Origin: Gelidibacter sediminis
Lineage (GTDB): Bacteria > Bacteroidota > Bacteroidia > Flavobacteriales > Flavobacteriaceae
Reading direction: 5' to 3'
DNA: 64,000 nt
Assembly: GCF_004364975.1 (NCBI RefSeq)
Contig: NZ_SOBW01000008.1
Span: forward strand, 124,001 to 188,000
The notes under the pieces are model-generated. The model made no database searches. It was not told the origin of the DNA and worked only from the letters and a program-made list of their open reading frames with translations. This document shows, piece by piece, positions 50,450-59,939 of this stretch (within the stretch, counting starts at the first letter, position 1; every line of letters begins with the position of its first letter). The position numbers and the translations under genes were made by a program.

Positions 50450-50841
50450 TGGAGTCGGAGAGAATCGAACTCTCGTCCAAACAAGTTACTAAAGGGCCTT
50501 CTACACGCTTATTCTTTTCTTGGGTTTTCGATTGCAAGCTGGTTAAAGACAACCCACTTACAACTTATCTTCTTAGTTTCAAGAGCAAATCGAAGCGCTT
50601 CACTCTCTATGTCAACATTTACGATGTCTCTGAGCTGACCGCCGCTGACCAGGGCTTTCAAGAGACATTTAGCTTCCCTACCTAGTAGAGATTAGCAAAT
50701 CTTACTGTGATTCAGATTATGCAGCTAAAGCGTAGTTATTCTCGCCGTTTAAAAGTGTGAAATAGTCTTTTACGTGTTTCAATTTCATTACACGACGTGC
50801 TTACCGTTCAATAAATCTCGCTGTCAAAACCAGTCGACCCC
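50450..50841 (-). ncRNA. ssrA: tmRNA (transfer-messenger RNA)
   Basis: tmRNA rescues stalled ribosomes by acting first as tRNA-Ala, then as a template for a degradation tag. The 5' end GGGGUCG (from 50841) pairs with CGACUCC at the 3' end (50451-50457). The T arm reads GAGAGTTCGATTCTCTCC and GGTTTTGACAGC follows the 5' acceptor strand. The tag template (50717-50746) encodes GENNYALAA and stops at TAA, the tag pattern known from Bacteroidota. The CCA end is not encoded (ACAA follows), so it is added after transcription. Frames drawn across this gene are not proteins. About 392 nt is a normal size. Confidence 0.96.
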
Positions 50842-51189
50842 AAATATTGTAATAGTAATTTTTTATTTTTGTCAAGGTATAAGTTCCGATAACTCGGAGC
50901 TTATAATCTAACGCAGTTGCAAAGTTATCAAAAAACTTCTTCTAATCTTGCAACCATCTTCTTTATTTCAAAAAGTATGCCATGTCAAAAGAATTTTCAA
51001 TAGATGTCAAACTGACTGCCATACCCAGGAAAAGTTTTAGAATAAATTATTGTAATATCATTTTTTCCTATGACAATGCATATTTGTAAAAATTGGGATA
51101 ATATAGTATCAATAATAGACTATTTAATATAATAGGATATAAGACATAAATCATACTTTTGCGGTCTTAAAAATTTAAGTAGTTCTCCT
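50842..51189. other. Region between tmRNA and the EamA transporter gene
   Basis: This AT-rich stretch holds the divergent promoters. On the plus strand TACTTTTG (51154-51161) is a perfect -7 element for the transporter gene, with no clear -33. On the minus strand TTGACA near 50873 lies upstream of tmRNA. I see no gene. Confidence 0.5.
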
Positions 51190-52056
51190 ATGACAAAACC
51201 AAGAATTGCCCTCGCTGTTGGAATCATATGTATTTCAATTTTTCCAATTTTGGTGAAGTTGAATTTAACACCTGGATTGGTATCTGCTTTTTATAGAATG
51301 GCCATTGCGTCTGCAATCTTGGTGCCTTATGTTTTCATCACAAAACAATTTAAAGTTACCTCACGTAAAGCATTCTGGTTAGCGGTTATTTGTGGTGTCG
51401 TTTTTGGTTTGGATGTGGGGGTGTGGAATATAGCTATTCAAGAGTCTACTGCTACACAGGCAACGCTGTTAACCAATTTGTCACCGGTATGGGTAGGCAT
51501 TGGTGCATTTTTGTTTTTAAAGGATAAGCCAAAGCAGAATTTTTGGATTGGTACCGTTGTCGCAATTGCAGGCATGGTGCTGTTGGTGGGCTTTGATTTG
51601 TTTCTGAACCTCGATTTTAATCTGGCCTTTATGTTTGGTATCCTTTCAGGAATGCTCTATGCAGTCTATATGTTAACCAGTAAGCGCATTTTGGGAGAAT
51701 TGGAGGTCATGACATTTATGACCGTCAGCCTCGTTTCTTCAGTGGTTGCACTTGGGATTTTAAGTTATGTCTTGGATGAGCCCTTCAGCGGATTTTCTTA
51801 TAACGGTTGGTTGGTGTTGGCTATTCAGGGGATTGTATGTCAGCTTCTGGCGTGGTTACTAATTAGTTTTGCCACAAAACACATGCGAGCTACAAGAGTG
51901 TCTGTAAGTTTGTTGGGGCAGGCGGTATTGGCGTCCATTTTGGCGTGGTGGTTGTTAGATGAACAAATTTCATTGCAAATGGTCATTGGCGGAATAGTAT
52001 TACTTCTCGGTATCCGACTTACATTTTATGAAAAACCTCTCTTAAAAAAGAAGTAA
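51190..52056 (+). CDS. EamA/DMT-family transporter
   Basis: A 288-residue inner-membrane protein with ten hydrophobic helices in two EamA repeats. Repeat 1 (about 5-135) includes ILVKLNLTPGLVSAFYRMAIASAILVPY and ATQATLLTNLSPVWVGIGAFLFLKDKP. Repeat 2 (about 145-285) includes GMLYAVYMLTSKRIL and RATRVSVSLLGQAVLASILAWWLLDEQIS. Such transporters export amino acids, nucleosides or other metabolites; the substrate cannot be told here. It is a lone gene with its own -7 element. Confidence 0.9.
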   Translation: MTKPRIALAVGIICISIFPILVKLNLTPGLVSAFYRMAIASAILVPYVFITKQFKVTSRKAFWLAVICGVVFGLDVGVWNIAIQESTATQATLLTNLSPVWVGIGAFLFLKDKPKQNFWIGTVVAIAGMVLLVGFDLFLNLDFNLAFMFGILSGMLYAVYMLTSKRILGELEVMTFMTVSLVSSVVALGILSYVLDEPFSGFSYNGWLVLAIQGIVCQLLAWLLISFATKHMRATRVSVSLLGQAVLASILAWWLLDEQISLQMVIGGIVLLLGIRLTFYEKPLLKKK

Positions 52057-52250
52057 AAATTGCCTCTCATTTTGCTAAATTACCTCGTGTCTTGAGAGCT
52101 AAGGTTAGTTTAGTAGGTATTTTTTTGTTAAATGTTTCAAATCCACTTATTTTCGTGGCAAATGGTTTGTAGATTTTAAATTGACTCATAATTTTTAATC
52201 TATAACTACTGGAGTTTCTGTTTAAAACACATTCATAATCATCATTGTCA

Positions 52251-53453
52251 ATGAAATTTGCCATCATCAAAGAACGTAAAAACCCACCAGACAGACGTGT
52301 TGTATTTTCACCTGAAAAATTAGCGGAAGCCAGGATGCAATTTCCCGATGCAGAGTTTATAGTAGAGGCGAGTGAGGTCCGGATTTTTCCGGATGCTGCT
52401 TATAGAGCGCTGGGTTTTGAAGTGACTGATGATGTGTCTAGTGCTGATGTGATGCTTGGAGTTAAGGAGGTCCCAATCGAGGCATTAATCCCAAATAAAA
52501 AATACTTTTTCTTTTCACACACCATAAAAAAACAACCTTATAATAGGGGGCTCCTTCAGGCCATTATCGAAAATAATATTGAGCTTTTTGATCATGAAAC
52601 CATTGTAAAAAAGAGTGGGGCACGACTGATAGGTTTTGGACGTTATGCAGGGCTAGTTGGTGCATACAACGGATTTAGAGGGTTAGGCCTTCGAGATCAT
52701 CTATATAAACTACCTAAAGTAGAAGCGCTCTCTGATTTAAATGCTGTTAAGGCTGAGCTTGATAAAATAAAGGTGCCAAACATTAAAATTTTACTTTCAG
52801 GAACTGGAAAAGTAGCTTATGGCGCAAAAGAAATACTAGATCACCTTCAAATTAAGGAAGTCAGTGATGCCCTGTATCTCACTTCAGAATTTACAGAACC
52901 GGTGTACTGTATGGTAGATGTTATGGAGTATAACAAGCGAAAAGACGGCAAGGTGGGCAACAAGCAGCAGTTTTATAAAGACCCTACAGGTTACGAAAGT
53001 AACTTTATGGCCTATGCTAAAGCCACGGACCTGTTTATTGCGGGGCACTTTTATGGCAATAATGCACCTTACTTATATACACGAGAAGACGCAAAATCAC
53101 CTGAGTTCAGGATTAATTTTGTTGCTGATATCAGTTGCGATATTGATGGACCTATAGCTTCAACCATAAGACCCTCTACAATTGCCAATCCATTTTACGG
53201 CTATGATGCAAAAAATGAGAACGAGGTTGCATTTGATGCAACAGGTGCTATAAGTGTAATGGCTGTTGATAATTTACCATGCGAGTTGCCAAAAGATGCA
53301 AGCGAAGGTTTCGGAGATATGTTTTTGGACAATGTCATTCCGGCATTTTTCAACGGGGATGAACGCGGTATACTGAAACGAGCTAAGGTGACTTCAAATA
53401 GGCGTTTAACAGAGCGGTTTAGTTATTTACAAAGTTATCTGGATGGACACTGA
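52251..53453 (+). CDS. Lysine/saccharopine-dehydrogenase-like oxidoreductase
   Basis: A 400-residue protein of the alanine-dehydrogenase/saccharopine-dehydrogenase (lysine-forming) fold. MKFAIIKERKNPPDRRVVFSPEKL is the typical N-terminal substrate-binding start, with LGVKEVPIEALIPNKKYFFFSHTIKKQPYN next. ILLSGTGKVAYGAKEIL is the Rossmann glycine loop near residue 185, and FVADISCDIDGPIASTIRPSTI is the conserved C-terminal part. Related enzymes join lysine and 2-oxoglutarate or reverse that step. No lysine-pathway neighbour is present, so substrate is uncertain. ATG 52251 is preferred over the TTG at 52245. Confidence 0.82.
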   Translation: MKFAIIKERKNPPDRRVVFSPEKLAEARMQFPDAEFIVEASEVRIFPDAAYRALGFEVTDDVSSADVMLGVKEVPIEALIPNKKYFFFSHTIKKQPYNRGLLQAIIENNIELFDHETIVKKSGARLIGFGRYAGLVGAYNGFRGLGLRDHLYKLPKVEALSDLNAVKAELDKIKVPNIKILLSGTGKVAYGAKEILDHLQIKEVSDALYLTSEFTEPVYCMVDVMEYNKRKDGKVGNKQQFYKDPTGYESNFMAYAKATDLFIAGHFYGNNAPYLYTREDAKSPEFRINFVADISCDIDGPIASTIRPSTIANPFYGYDAKNENEVAFDATGAISVMAVDNLPCELPKDASEGFGDMFLDNVIPAFFNGDERGILKRAKVTSNRRLTERFSYLQSYLDGH

Positions 53454-53660
53454 ATTAAGATTTTAAAATGTCAATCAAGACTTTAATAGCATCAACCAAT
53501 GATGTATTCTCCGGTTATTACCAGCTATTTAAACAGTAATATAACCTCTGGGAGATTAATTTAAGTGGTTTAAAATTTATCAATCTCCTATATTGTCAAG
53601 TGTATCAATAGCCTTCGGTTATCTTACTGACTAAGGTGGAGTTGGTTAGATATTGCTGCC

Positions 53661-54296
53661 TTATTCAATGTTTATTTTTTCACCTAAATATTTAGGTTGT
53701 ACATTAAATATGGCATCGGCAGCAGCTTTGGTCCGGGCTAAATATTCCCTGATTTTTGTTTTAAAACCGTAACTATTACTTACATCTTTGGCATTATAGG
53801 CAATGGCGTCAATGTTGAAATGTTTAGCCAAGAAGATGGCACGTTCATTATGGAACTGCTGCGAAATGATCGTAAATGTAGAGAGTCCGAAAACTTCATT
53901 AGCCCTGACCACAGAATCTAATGTTCTGAAGCCGGCAAAATCTAAGAAAATTCGCTCTTCTGGTATGCCTCTCGCCACAAGATCGTCTTTAAAGGTTGTA
54001 GGTTCGTCATAATTAATGCTCCCATTATCGCCACTTACCAGAATGTAATCTATCTTTTCAGCTTCAAAAAGTGCTACAGCTGCATTTATACGGTATGCAT
54101 AATACAGATTGACAGATCCGGAACTTAAATATTTGCTAGTGCCTAAAAGCAGGCCTACCTTATTTTTGGGGATTTGGGAACTTTTGTCATAAAGCTGATC
54201 TTGCGTCTTATAGGTTATCCAATAATTAATGGCCATAACCCCAATAATTAATAGTGAAATACAAAAGAGTAGCGCTCTAGTTAATTTTCTGATCAT
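53661..54296 (-). CDS. SanA/YdcF-like DUF218 protein
   Basis: A 211-residue protein with one N-terminal membrane anchor (LLFCISLLIIGVMAINYWI). The DUF218 domain shows GLLLGTSKYLSSGSVNLYYAYRINAAVALFEAEKIDYILVSGDNG, then TFKDDLVARGIPEERIFLDFAGFRTLDSVVRANEVFG and ISQQFHNERAIFLAKHF. This matches SanA-type proteins linked to envelope barrier function and vancomycin sensitivity in Escherichia coli. The exact activity is unknown. It lies 84 bp upstream of nothing shared and seems a single gene. Confidence 0.88.
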   Translation of the reverse strand: MIRKLTRALLFCISLLIIGVMAINYWITYKTQDQLYDKSSQIPKNKVGLLLGTSKYLSSGSVNLYYAYRINAAVALFEAEKIDYILVSGDNGSINYDEPTTFKDDLVARGIPEERIFLDFAGFRTLDSVVRANEVFGLSTFTIISQQFHNERAIFLAKHFNIDAIAYNAKDVSNSYGFKTKIREYLARTKAAADAIFNVQPKYLGEKINIE

Positions 54297-54379
54297 AGCG
54301 TTGGTATGGAGTTACTTTTTAAGGATAGAACTATAACAGCAATGAGGGTATAGAAACACTCATTACCCTAAACATTGAC

Positions 54380-54844
54380 TTATAGTTCTCGAGAAACAGA
54401 ATAGACTTGGAACGCCAAACCTTTAATATTTTTTTTCTGTTTTTTATCAACTTCATAATAATGACTGTCAAAAAAGTCTAAGGCATTGGTACTAATATCC
54501 GCTTTTATAACCTCAAATCCATTAATGGATACCCTAGATTCCATTATGCGTAATAATTTGGACCCAACGGTGCGTCGTAGATAATTTTTACTTACATAAA
54601 GACCATCCAAATAATAGCCGTTTTTCAAATATGAAAAGCCTACAATTTCATTTTTGACTTCGGCCACAATAAAATAAAGGTTTTCAATGCGCTCCTTCCA
54701 CACATCAATATCATCAGCCCCTGAAGACCAAACTTGAATGTGTTTGTCAGAATAATGTTTGCTGTTGATGTGGCGTATGGTATCTCTGAAAATTGTGGTA
54801 ATTTCAGGTAAATCGTCCAGGGTTGCTTGTCTTATTTGTATCAT
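54380..54844 (-). CDS. GNAT-family N-acetyltransferase
   Basis: A 154-residue GNAT enzyme. The start is IQIRQATLDDLPEITTIFRDTI, acceptor-side strands are YFIVAEVKNEIVGFSYLKNGYYLDGLYVSKNYLRRTVGSKLLRIMES, and the acetyl-CoA loop is LRRTVGSKLL near 95-104, close to the Q/RxxGxG/A pattern. The acceptor is unknown. It overlaps neither neighbour, but its stop lies 83 bp upstream of sanA-like, and only 2 bp separate its start from the outer-membrane protein gene stop, so the pair is co-transcribed. Confidence 0.88.
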   Translation of the reverse strand: MIQIRQATLDDLPEITTIFRDTIRHINSKHYSDKHIQVWSSGADDIDVWKERIENLYFIVAEVKNEIVGFSYLKNGYYLDGLYVSKNYLRRTVGSKLLRIMESRVSINGFEVIKADISTNALDFFDSHYYEVDKKQKKNIKGLAFQVYSVSREL

Positions 54845-54846
54845 AA

Positions 54847-55698
54847 TTATACTCTAAAAAGTCCGCCGATGCTAAAAATGCTTTCAGCAAAGAAAAATTG
54901 TTGTGATGCGCTTTCGCCAGTGTTGGGTGTTGTTCTGATATCACCCATATTTATATATCCGCCTTTAATATCACATTGAATATAAAAGTGTTTAAAAAAC
55001 GTTAGGTTTAAACCTGCACTCGCCGAAATCCCAAAGCCGGATAAATGAAAAGCATCATGGCGTTCGCGATTAAAGAGTGTGCTATTTGTTTTTGGATATA
55101 ATATGCCGGCGCCAAATGCTTCTATTATATTCAATTGAAACTTATCAGTATTTTGGATGTGAAATAGTGAAGAGATGTCATCATATCTAGCAATTTCTGA
55201 AAAGATAAAATTAAGTCCGTCAGTATGTTCAAATCGTAAAAATGGTTTGGAAACAATAAGCTCTTCATGATTATAAGCACCATTAAAAACGGCACCAGCA
55301 TCTTCAGAAGGCAATTTAATAAAACCATCAATTACTCGGCTTTTATTATTAGTCATCACATATTTCATATGATCCACACCAATTGAGACGGCATAATGGT
55401 CTGAAATAAAATAGCCCAATTTAAGATTGGTTTGTGGAATAGTCATTCGCGATGGATTTACATAATCAATATGCCATCCTTTAGGTTTGTCGCCCGCGGT
55501 AGCATTTTGAATGGTAAACTTATAACCGCGACCTTTAAAAGTAATATTAGATTTTGAATAAACGGCTCTATTGCCACCCCAACTTACTAAAAATTTTCGT
55601 TTATGAGATTTTGTATATTTTTTTGTTGCCAAATTGTCTTGTGAATAACAGTTCAATATAAGCAAAAAAAAGATTGCACCAACTAGTGGTGTCTTCAT
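54847..55698 (-). CDS. Putative outer-membrane beta-barrel protein
   Basis: A 283-residue exported protein: MKTPLVGAIFFLLILNCYSQ is a signal peptide. The rest alternates hydrophobic and polar residues in strands such as LKLGYFISDHYAVSIGVDHMKYVM, FIFSEIARYDDISSLF and YIQCDIKGGYINMG, and it ends SIGGLFRV, as in small outer-membrane barrels. No family name could be given. ATG 55698 is chosen for the signal; 55710 is possible. It lies 26 bp after kdsA and before the GNAT gene, so the three may share a transcript. Confidence 0.72.
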   Translation of the reverse strand: MKTPLVGAIFFLLILNCYSQDNLATKKYTKSHKRKFLVSWGGNRAVYSKSNITFKGRGYKFTIQNATAGDKPKGWHIDYVNPSRMTIPQTNLKLGYFISDHYAVSIGVDHMKYVMTNNKSRVIDGFIKLPSEDAGAVFNGAYNHEELIVSKPFLRFEHTDGLNFIFSEIARYDDISSLFHIQNTDKFQLNIIEAFGAGILYPKTNSTLFNRERHDAFHLSGFGISASAGLNLTFFKHFYIQCDIKGGYINMGDIRTTPNTGESASQQFFFAESIFSIGGLFRV

Positions 55699-55724
55699 AT
55701 GATCAAACATTAAGTTTGGGGATT

Positions 55725-56543
55725 TTAAAGGCTATTAACTACTTTTCGAATGGCAACTAAATTAGTCAGTAGTTTTTCTAGATTATCGAGATGAAGCATA
55801 TTGGCGCCATCACTTTTGGCATTTGCCGGATCAAAATGGGTTTCTATAAAAAGCCCATCTACATTATTGACAATACCAGCTCTTGCAATGGTTTCAATCA
55901 TATCAGGTCGGCCACCCGTTACACCAATAGATTGATTAGGCTGTTGCAAAGAATGTGTAACGTCTAAAACTGTTGGTGCATATTGACGCATAGTAGGGAT
56001 GCCTCTAAAATCGACAATCATATCTTGGTAACCAAACATGGTACCTCTATCTGTAATCCAAGCCTTATCATTCCCAGCATCCTTCACTTTCTGTACGGCA
56101 TGCTTCATAGCTTCTGGACTCATAAATTGTCCTTTTTTAAGGTTGACTACTTTTCCGGTTTCTGCTGCAGCAACCACCAAATCTGTCTGTCTTACTAAAA
56201 ACGCAGGAATTTGCAATACATCAACATATTCAGCTGCCATTGCTGCGTCAGATATTTCATGGATATCCGTAACCGTAGGTACATCAAAAGTTTCAGAAAC
56301 TTTGCGTAATATTCTAAGCGCCTTGTCGTCACCAATTCCTGTAAAACTATCAATTCGGCTACGATTTGCTTTTTTAAAACTCCCTTTAAAAATATATGGT
56401 ATTTCTAGGTCATTGGTAATACGCACTACTTTTTCTGCAATACGTAGCGCCATTTCTTCACCTTCAATAGCACACGGGCCACAGAGTAAAAAGAAATTAT
56501 CAGAAGTTATATGTTTTAATTTAGGAACGTCGTTAAGAGTCAT
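55725..56543 (-). CDS. kdsA: 3-deoxy-8-phosphooctulonate synthase
   Basis: A 272-residue KDO-8-phosphate synthase, making the lipopolysaccharide precursor KDO-8-P from arabinose-5-phosphate and phosphoenolpyruvate in the cytoplasm. Typical features are FFLLCGPCAIEGEEMALRIAEKV, FKGSFKKANRSRIDSFTGIG, VPTVTDIHE, LQIPAFLVRQTDL, VNLKKGQFMSPEAM, TDRGTMFGYQDMIVDFRG and the C-terminal IETHFDPANAKSDGANML. The Cys in GPCAIEG alone does not decide the metal class. Length is normal. TAACTTTG at 56565-56572 is the likely -7 element. Confidence 0.95.
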   Translation of the reverse strand: MTLNDVPKLKHITSDNFFLLCGPCAIEGEEMALRIAEKVVRITNDLEIPYIFKGSFKKANRSRIDSFTGIGDDKALRILRKVSETFDVPTVTDIHEISDAAMAAEYVDVLQIPAFLVRQTDLVVAAAETGKVVNLKKGQFMSPEAMKHAVQKVKDAGNDKAWITDRGTMFGYQDMIVDFRGIPTMRQYAPTVLDVTHSLQQPNQSIGVTGGRPDMIETIARAGIVNNVDGLFIETHFDPANAKSDGANMLHLDNLEKLLTNLVAIRKVVNSL

Positions 56544-56969
56544 CTGCTATATATTATAAAAATGCAAAGTTACGGAAAATAATGTGTGAAGCCATTGCAA
56601 TGCTATAGGGTTTTTATAATGGAGTTATGAGCTTAGATGACCAAATGTGACAAGAAAAACGCTATACATCGCTTAAAAGCATATTGTCAAAAAGGCTTAA
56701 AATTGAATTATATTAGGTGTTATCGCGCTTTGGCAATAAACGCTAAAACGCTCAGTCGTGAAGCTTCTAAAGTCCAGCAGCCTTAAGTGGTACGTAATAA
56801 ATATAAAGCGGATAAAAGTTAAAATTATGTACATCAATAAATTAGGACGGCAATTTTAGAGGTTCAAAAATTTATTTTCTCTAAAAAAAAATTAAAATCA
56901 CCTCTCTTGGTAACAACTAGTAAAAAAAAATTAGCGTACATTTGCACGCTGAAAAATGGCACCATATAT
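56544..56969. other. Divergent region between kdsA and typA
   Basis: 426 bp without a gene. It holds a TAACTTTG -7 element for kdsA on the minus strand (56565-56572) and TACATTTG for typA on the plus strand (56937-56944), both without a well-spaced TTG. The middle 250 bp show no feature that I can name. Confidence 0.55.
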
Positions 56970-58769
56970 ATGGCAAAGATAAAAAATATTGCAATTATTG
57001 CACACGTTGACCACGGTAAGACTACGTTGGTTGACAAAATTATGTACCACTGTAAAACGTTTCGTGAAAACGAAAATACAGGTGATTTAATTCTTGATAA
57101 TAACGACTTGGAGCGTGAAAGAGGTATTACCATTACATCTAAAAACATCTCCGTTATTTATAAGGATACAAAAATTAATGTTATTGATACCCCTGGTCAC
57201 GCCGATTTTGGCGGTGAAGTTGAACGTGTATTGAACATGGCTGATGGCGTGTTGTTATTGGTTGATGCATTTGAAGGCCCCATGCCACAAACGCGATTTG
57301 TACTTCAAAAAGCTCTTGATTTAGGATTGAAACCTTGTGTTGTTGTTAATAAGGTAGATAAAGAGAACTGTACCCCAGAAGAAGTTCATGAATCCGTTTT
57401 TGATTTAATGTTCGAATTGGGTGCAGAAGAATGGCAGTTAGATTTCCCTACGGTATACGGTTCTGCAAAGAACAATTGGATGAGTACGGATTGGAAAAAT
57501 CCAACCGATTCTCTTGAACCATTATTAGATATGGTGATTGAACATATTCCTTCTCCAAAAATTGAAGAGGGGACTACACAAATGTTAATTACTTCCTTAG
57601 ATTTTTCTTCTTTTACAGGTAGAATTGCTATTGGTAGATTAACTCGTGGTGAATTAAGAACAGGAATGAACATCTCTTTGGTAAAGCGCGACGGAAAAGT
57701 CGTGAAATCTAAAATTAAAGAGCTTCACGTTTTTGAAGGCGTTGGCCGTAGAAAAGTTGAAGAAGTTCAAACTGGCGATATTTGTGCCATCGTTGGATTG
57801 GAAGGTTTCGAAATTGGCGATACTGTTGCTGATTTTGAAAACCCTGAAGGATTGAAAACAATCGCTATAGATGAGCCCACAATGAGTATGTTATTTACCA
57901 TTAACGATTCACCGTTTTTTGGTAAAGATGGAAAGTTTGTAACGTCACGTCATATTAAGGATCGTTTGACTAAAGAGCTTGAGAAAAACTTGGCATTACG
58001 TGTTCAAGAAACGGACAGTGCTGATAAGTTTATGGTGTTTGGTCGTGGGGTATTGCATTTATCTGTATTGATTGAAACCATGCGTCGTGAAGGGTATGAG
58101 TTGCAAATTGGTCAACCACAAGTTATCATTAAAGAAATTGATGGCGTTAAATGTGAGCCTGTAGAGGAAATGACTATTGATTTGCCAGAAGCTGTTTCTG
58201 GAAAAGCGATAGAGATGGTAACTATACGTAAAGGTGAAATGATCAGTATGGAAGCTAAAGGTGAACGTATGGTGTGTAAATTCATTATTCCTTCTCGAGG
58301 AATTATTGGTTTGCGTAATCAATTACTAACAGCAACAGCTGGTGAAGCAATCATGTCTCACCGTTTTACAGAATATCAACCACTAAAAGGGGGTATTCCA
58401 GAACGTCAAAATGGATCTTTAGTGTCTATGGAAAAAGGTCAAGCAATTCCTTATTCTATTGACAAATTACAAGATAGAGGTAAATTTTTCGTTGATCCTG
58501 GTGAAGATATTTACGAAGGTCAGGTTATTGGTGAAAATTCACGCGGTGATGATATGGCTGTTAACGTAACTAAAACTAAAAAATTGAGTAACGTCCGTTC
58601 TTCAGGTGCTGATGATAAAGCGCGTATTATTCCAGCTATTAAATTCTCATTGGAAGAAGCGTTGGAATATATCCAAAAAGATGAGTACGTTGAGGTAACT
58701 CCTAATCATATTCGTTTGCGTAAAATATATTTGACTGAAGTTGAACGTAAGAGAAATAAGAATATCTAA
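56970..58769 (+). CDS. typA: Translational GTPase TypA/BipA
   Basis: A 599-residue ribosome-associated GTPase that supports ribosome assembly and stress or cold adaptation. G motifs are G1 [11 protein letters not shown] near 11-20, G2 in GITITSKN, G3 [14 protein letters not shown], and G4 NKVDK. Domains II to IV follow: [55 protein letters not shown], and the C-terminal BipA region with [25 protein letters not shown] 56970 ([12 protein letters not shown]) matches family starts; the longer frame to 56907 covers the promoter. A single gene, ended by a hairpin terminator. Confidence 0.96.
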   Translation: MAKIKNIAIIAHVDHGKTTLVDKIMYHCKTFRENENTGDLILDNNDLERERGITITSKNISVIYKDTKINVIDTPGHADFGGEVERVLNMADGVLLLVDAFEGPMPQTRFVLQKALDLGLKPCVVVNKVDKENCTPEEVHESVFDLMFELGAEEWQLDFPTVYGSAKNNWMSTDWKNPTDSLEPLLDMVIEHIPSPKIEEGTTQMLITSLDFSSFTGRIAIGRLTRGELRTGMNISLVKRDGKVVKSKIKELHVFEGVGRRKVEEVQTGDICAIVGLEGFEIGDTVADFENPEGLKTIAIDEPTMSMLFTINDSPFFGKDGKFVTSRHIKDRLTKELEKNLALRVQETDSADKFMVFGRGVLHLSVLIETMRREGYELQIGQPQVIIKEIDGVKCEPVEEMTIDLPEAVSGKAIEMVTIRKGEMISMEAKGERMVCKFIIPSRGIIGLRNQLLTATAGEAIMSHRFTEYQPLKGGIPERQNGSLVSMEKGQAIPYSIDKLQDRGKFFVDPGEDIYEGQVIGENSRGDDMAVNVTKTKKLSNVRSSGADDKARIIPAIKFSLEEALEYIQKDEYVEVTPNHIRLRKIYLTEVERKRNKNI

Positions 58770-58796
58770 AATATTGTTTTTGGGTACATTATATAA

Positions 58797-58829
58797 AAGG
58801 AATTCCATTTGGAGTTCCTTTTTTTTTAT
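58797..58829 (+). terminator. Terminator after typA
   Basis: AAGGAATTCC pairs with GGAGTTCCTT (58798-58820 region, small internal mismatch) and is followed by a run of T. Confidence 0.8.
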
Positions 58830-58952
58830 GAAACGTGTTGGTATGGCTCTCAAAAACTTATCCTGTATTGTCAATAAATGTAATCAAATTTAAGACCCTC
58901 ACTAAAAATATTGTAATTTGGATGCGCATTTAAATATCTTAATTAATATTTC

Positions 58953-59939
58953 GTGTCAGCCCTGAAAGAGTTTACTGTTACTTTATACCAGCCTGAATTT
59001 AAATCAGATTGGGATACCTTTATAATTAATAGTAAAAACGGTACCTTTTTATTTCAACGTGATTTTATGGAGTACCATAACAATCGGTTTGATGATTTTT
59101 CATTACTTCTTTTTAAAGGCCATATATTGATTGGGGTAGTACCAGCACACCGGGTAGAAGACACACTGTATTCGCATCAAGGCTTAACTTACGGCGGTTT
59201 AATTTTATCGGCTGATGTTCCATTTAAATCGGTTTTGAATAGTTTTAGGACACTATTGAAGTTTCTGTCAGACCAGAAGATTAGATATTTATATATAAAG
59301 GAAGTTCCAACAATTTATCATCAAGGCCCGTCTGACGAAATTCGTTATTTGAGCGCTATATTACAGGCACAACTAGAACGGAGAGACGTGCTGTCAGTTG
59401 TGGAAAACACAAATAGGTTGCGCTTTTCCAAAAGTAGACGGGAAGGCATTAAACGCGGTAAGTTAAATGACTTACAAATTGTTAATGACGATGATTTTGA
59501 GACCTTCTGGAACCTAATTTTACAACCTAATTTGAATCTAAAACATAACACCCATCCGGTACATTCGCTCGAAGACATATTATTTTTGAAATCGAAATTC
59601 CCTGACAGTATCAAGCAATTCAATGTGTATGATGATGGTAAGATTGTTGCAGGCGCAACCATTTTTGAAACGGTGCATGTGGCCCATTGTCAATACATTT
59701 CAGGAAATGCTGATAAAAACACATTGGGAAGCCTTGATGCGCTGCATAACGTTTTAATTAATGAAGTGTATGTTGACAAGCCTTATTTTGATTTTGGCAC
59801 TTCTAACCTTAACAATGGGCAACAGATTAATTACGGACTCCAATTTTGGAAGGAAGGATTTGGCGCCCGTACCATAACACAAGATTTTTATACTATTGAA
59901 ACACGAAATTATAAAAAACTGGATGCTGTATTGGTATGA
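58953..59939 (+). CDS. GNAT/FemAB-like acyltransferase
   Basis: A 328-residue protein of the double-GNAT (FemAB/BioF2-like) type. Domain 1 shows WDTFIINSKNGTFLFQRDFMEYHNNRFDDFSLLLFKGHILIGVVPAHRVEDTLYSHQGLTYGGL. Domain 2 shows IKQFNVYDDGKIVAGATIFETVHVAHCQYISGNADKNTLGSLDALHNVLINEVYVDKPYFDFGTSN. Such proteins transfer acyl or aminoacyl groups to sugars or peptides. It starts with GTG 58953. The aminotransferase gene that follows starts inside its last codons (4-bp overlap), so it may acylate the amino sugar made by that enzyme. Confidence 0.8.
   Translation: MSALKEFTVTLYQPEFKSDWDTFIINSKNGTFLFQRDFMEYHNNRFDDFSLLLFKGHILIGVVPAHRVEDTLYSHQGLTYGGLILSADVPFKSVLNSFRTLLKFLSDQKIRYLYIKEVPTIYHQGPSDEIRYLSAILQAQLERRDVLSVVENTNRLRFSKSRREGIKRGKLNDLQIVNDDDFETFWNLILQPNLNLKHNTHPVHSLEDILFLKSKFPDSIKQFNVYDDGKIVAGATIFETVHVAHCQYISGNADKNTLGSLDALHNVLINEVYVDKPYFDFGTSNLNNGQQINYGLQFWKEGFGARTITQDFYTIETRNYKKLDAVLV

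Noticed and set aside
50443-50685. Open frames of 60-80 codons on the plus strand
   Set aside because: They are antisense to tmRNA, whose acceptor stem and tag explain the sequence.
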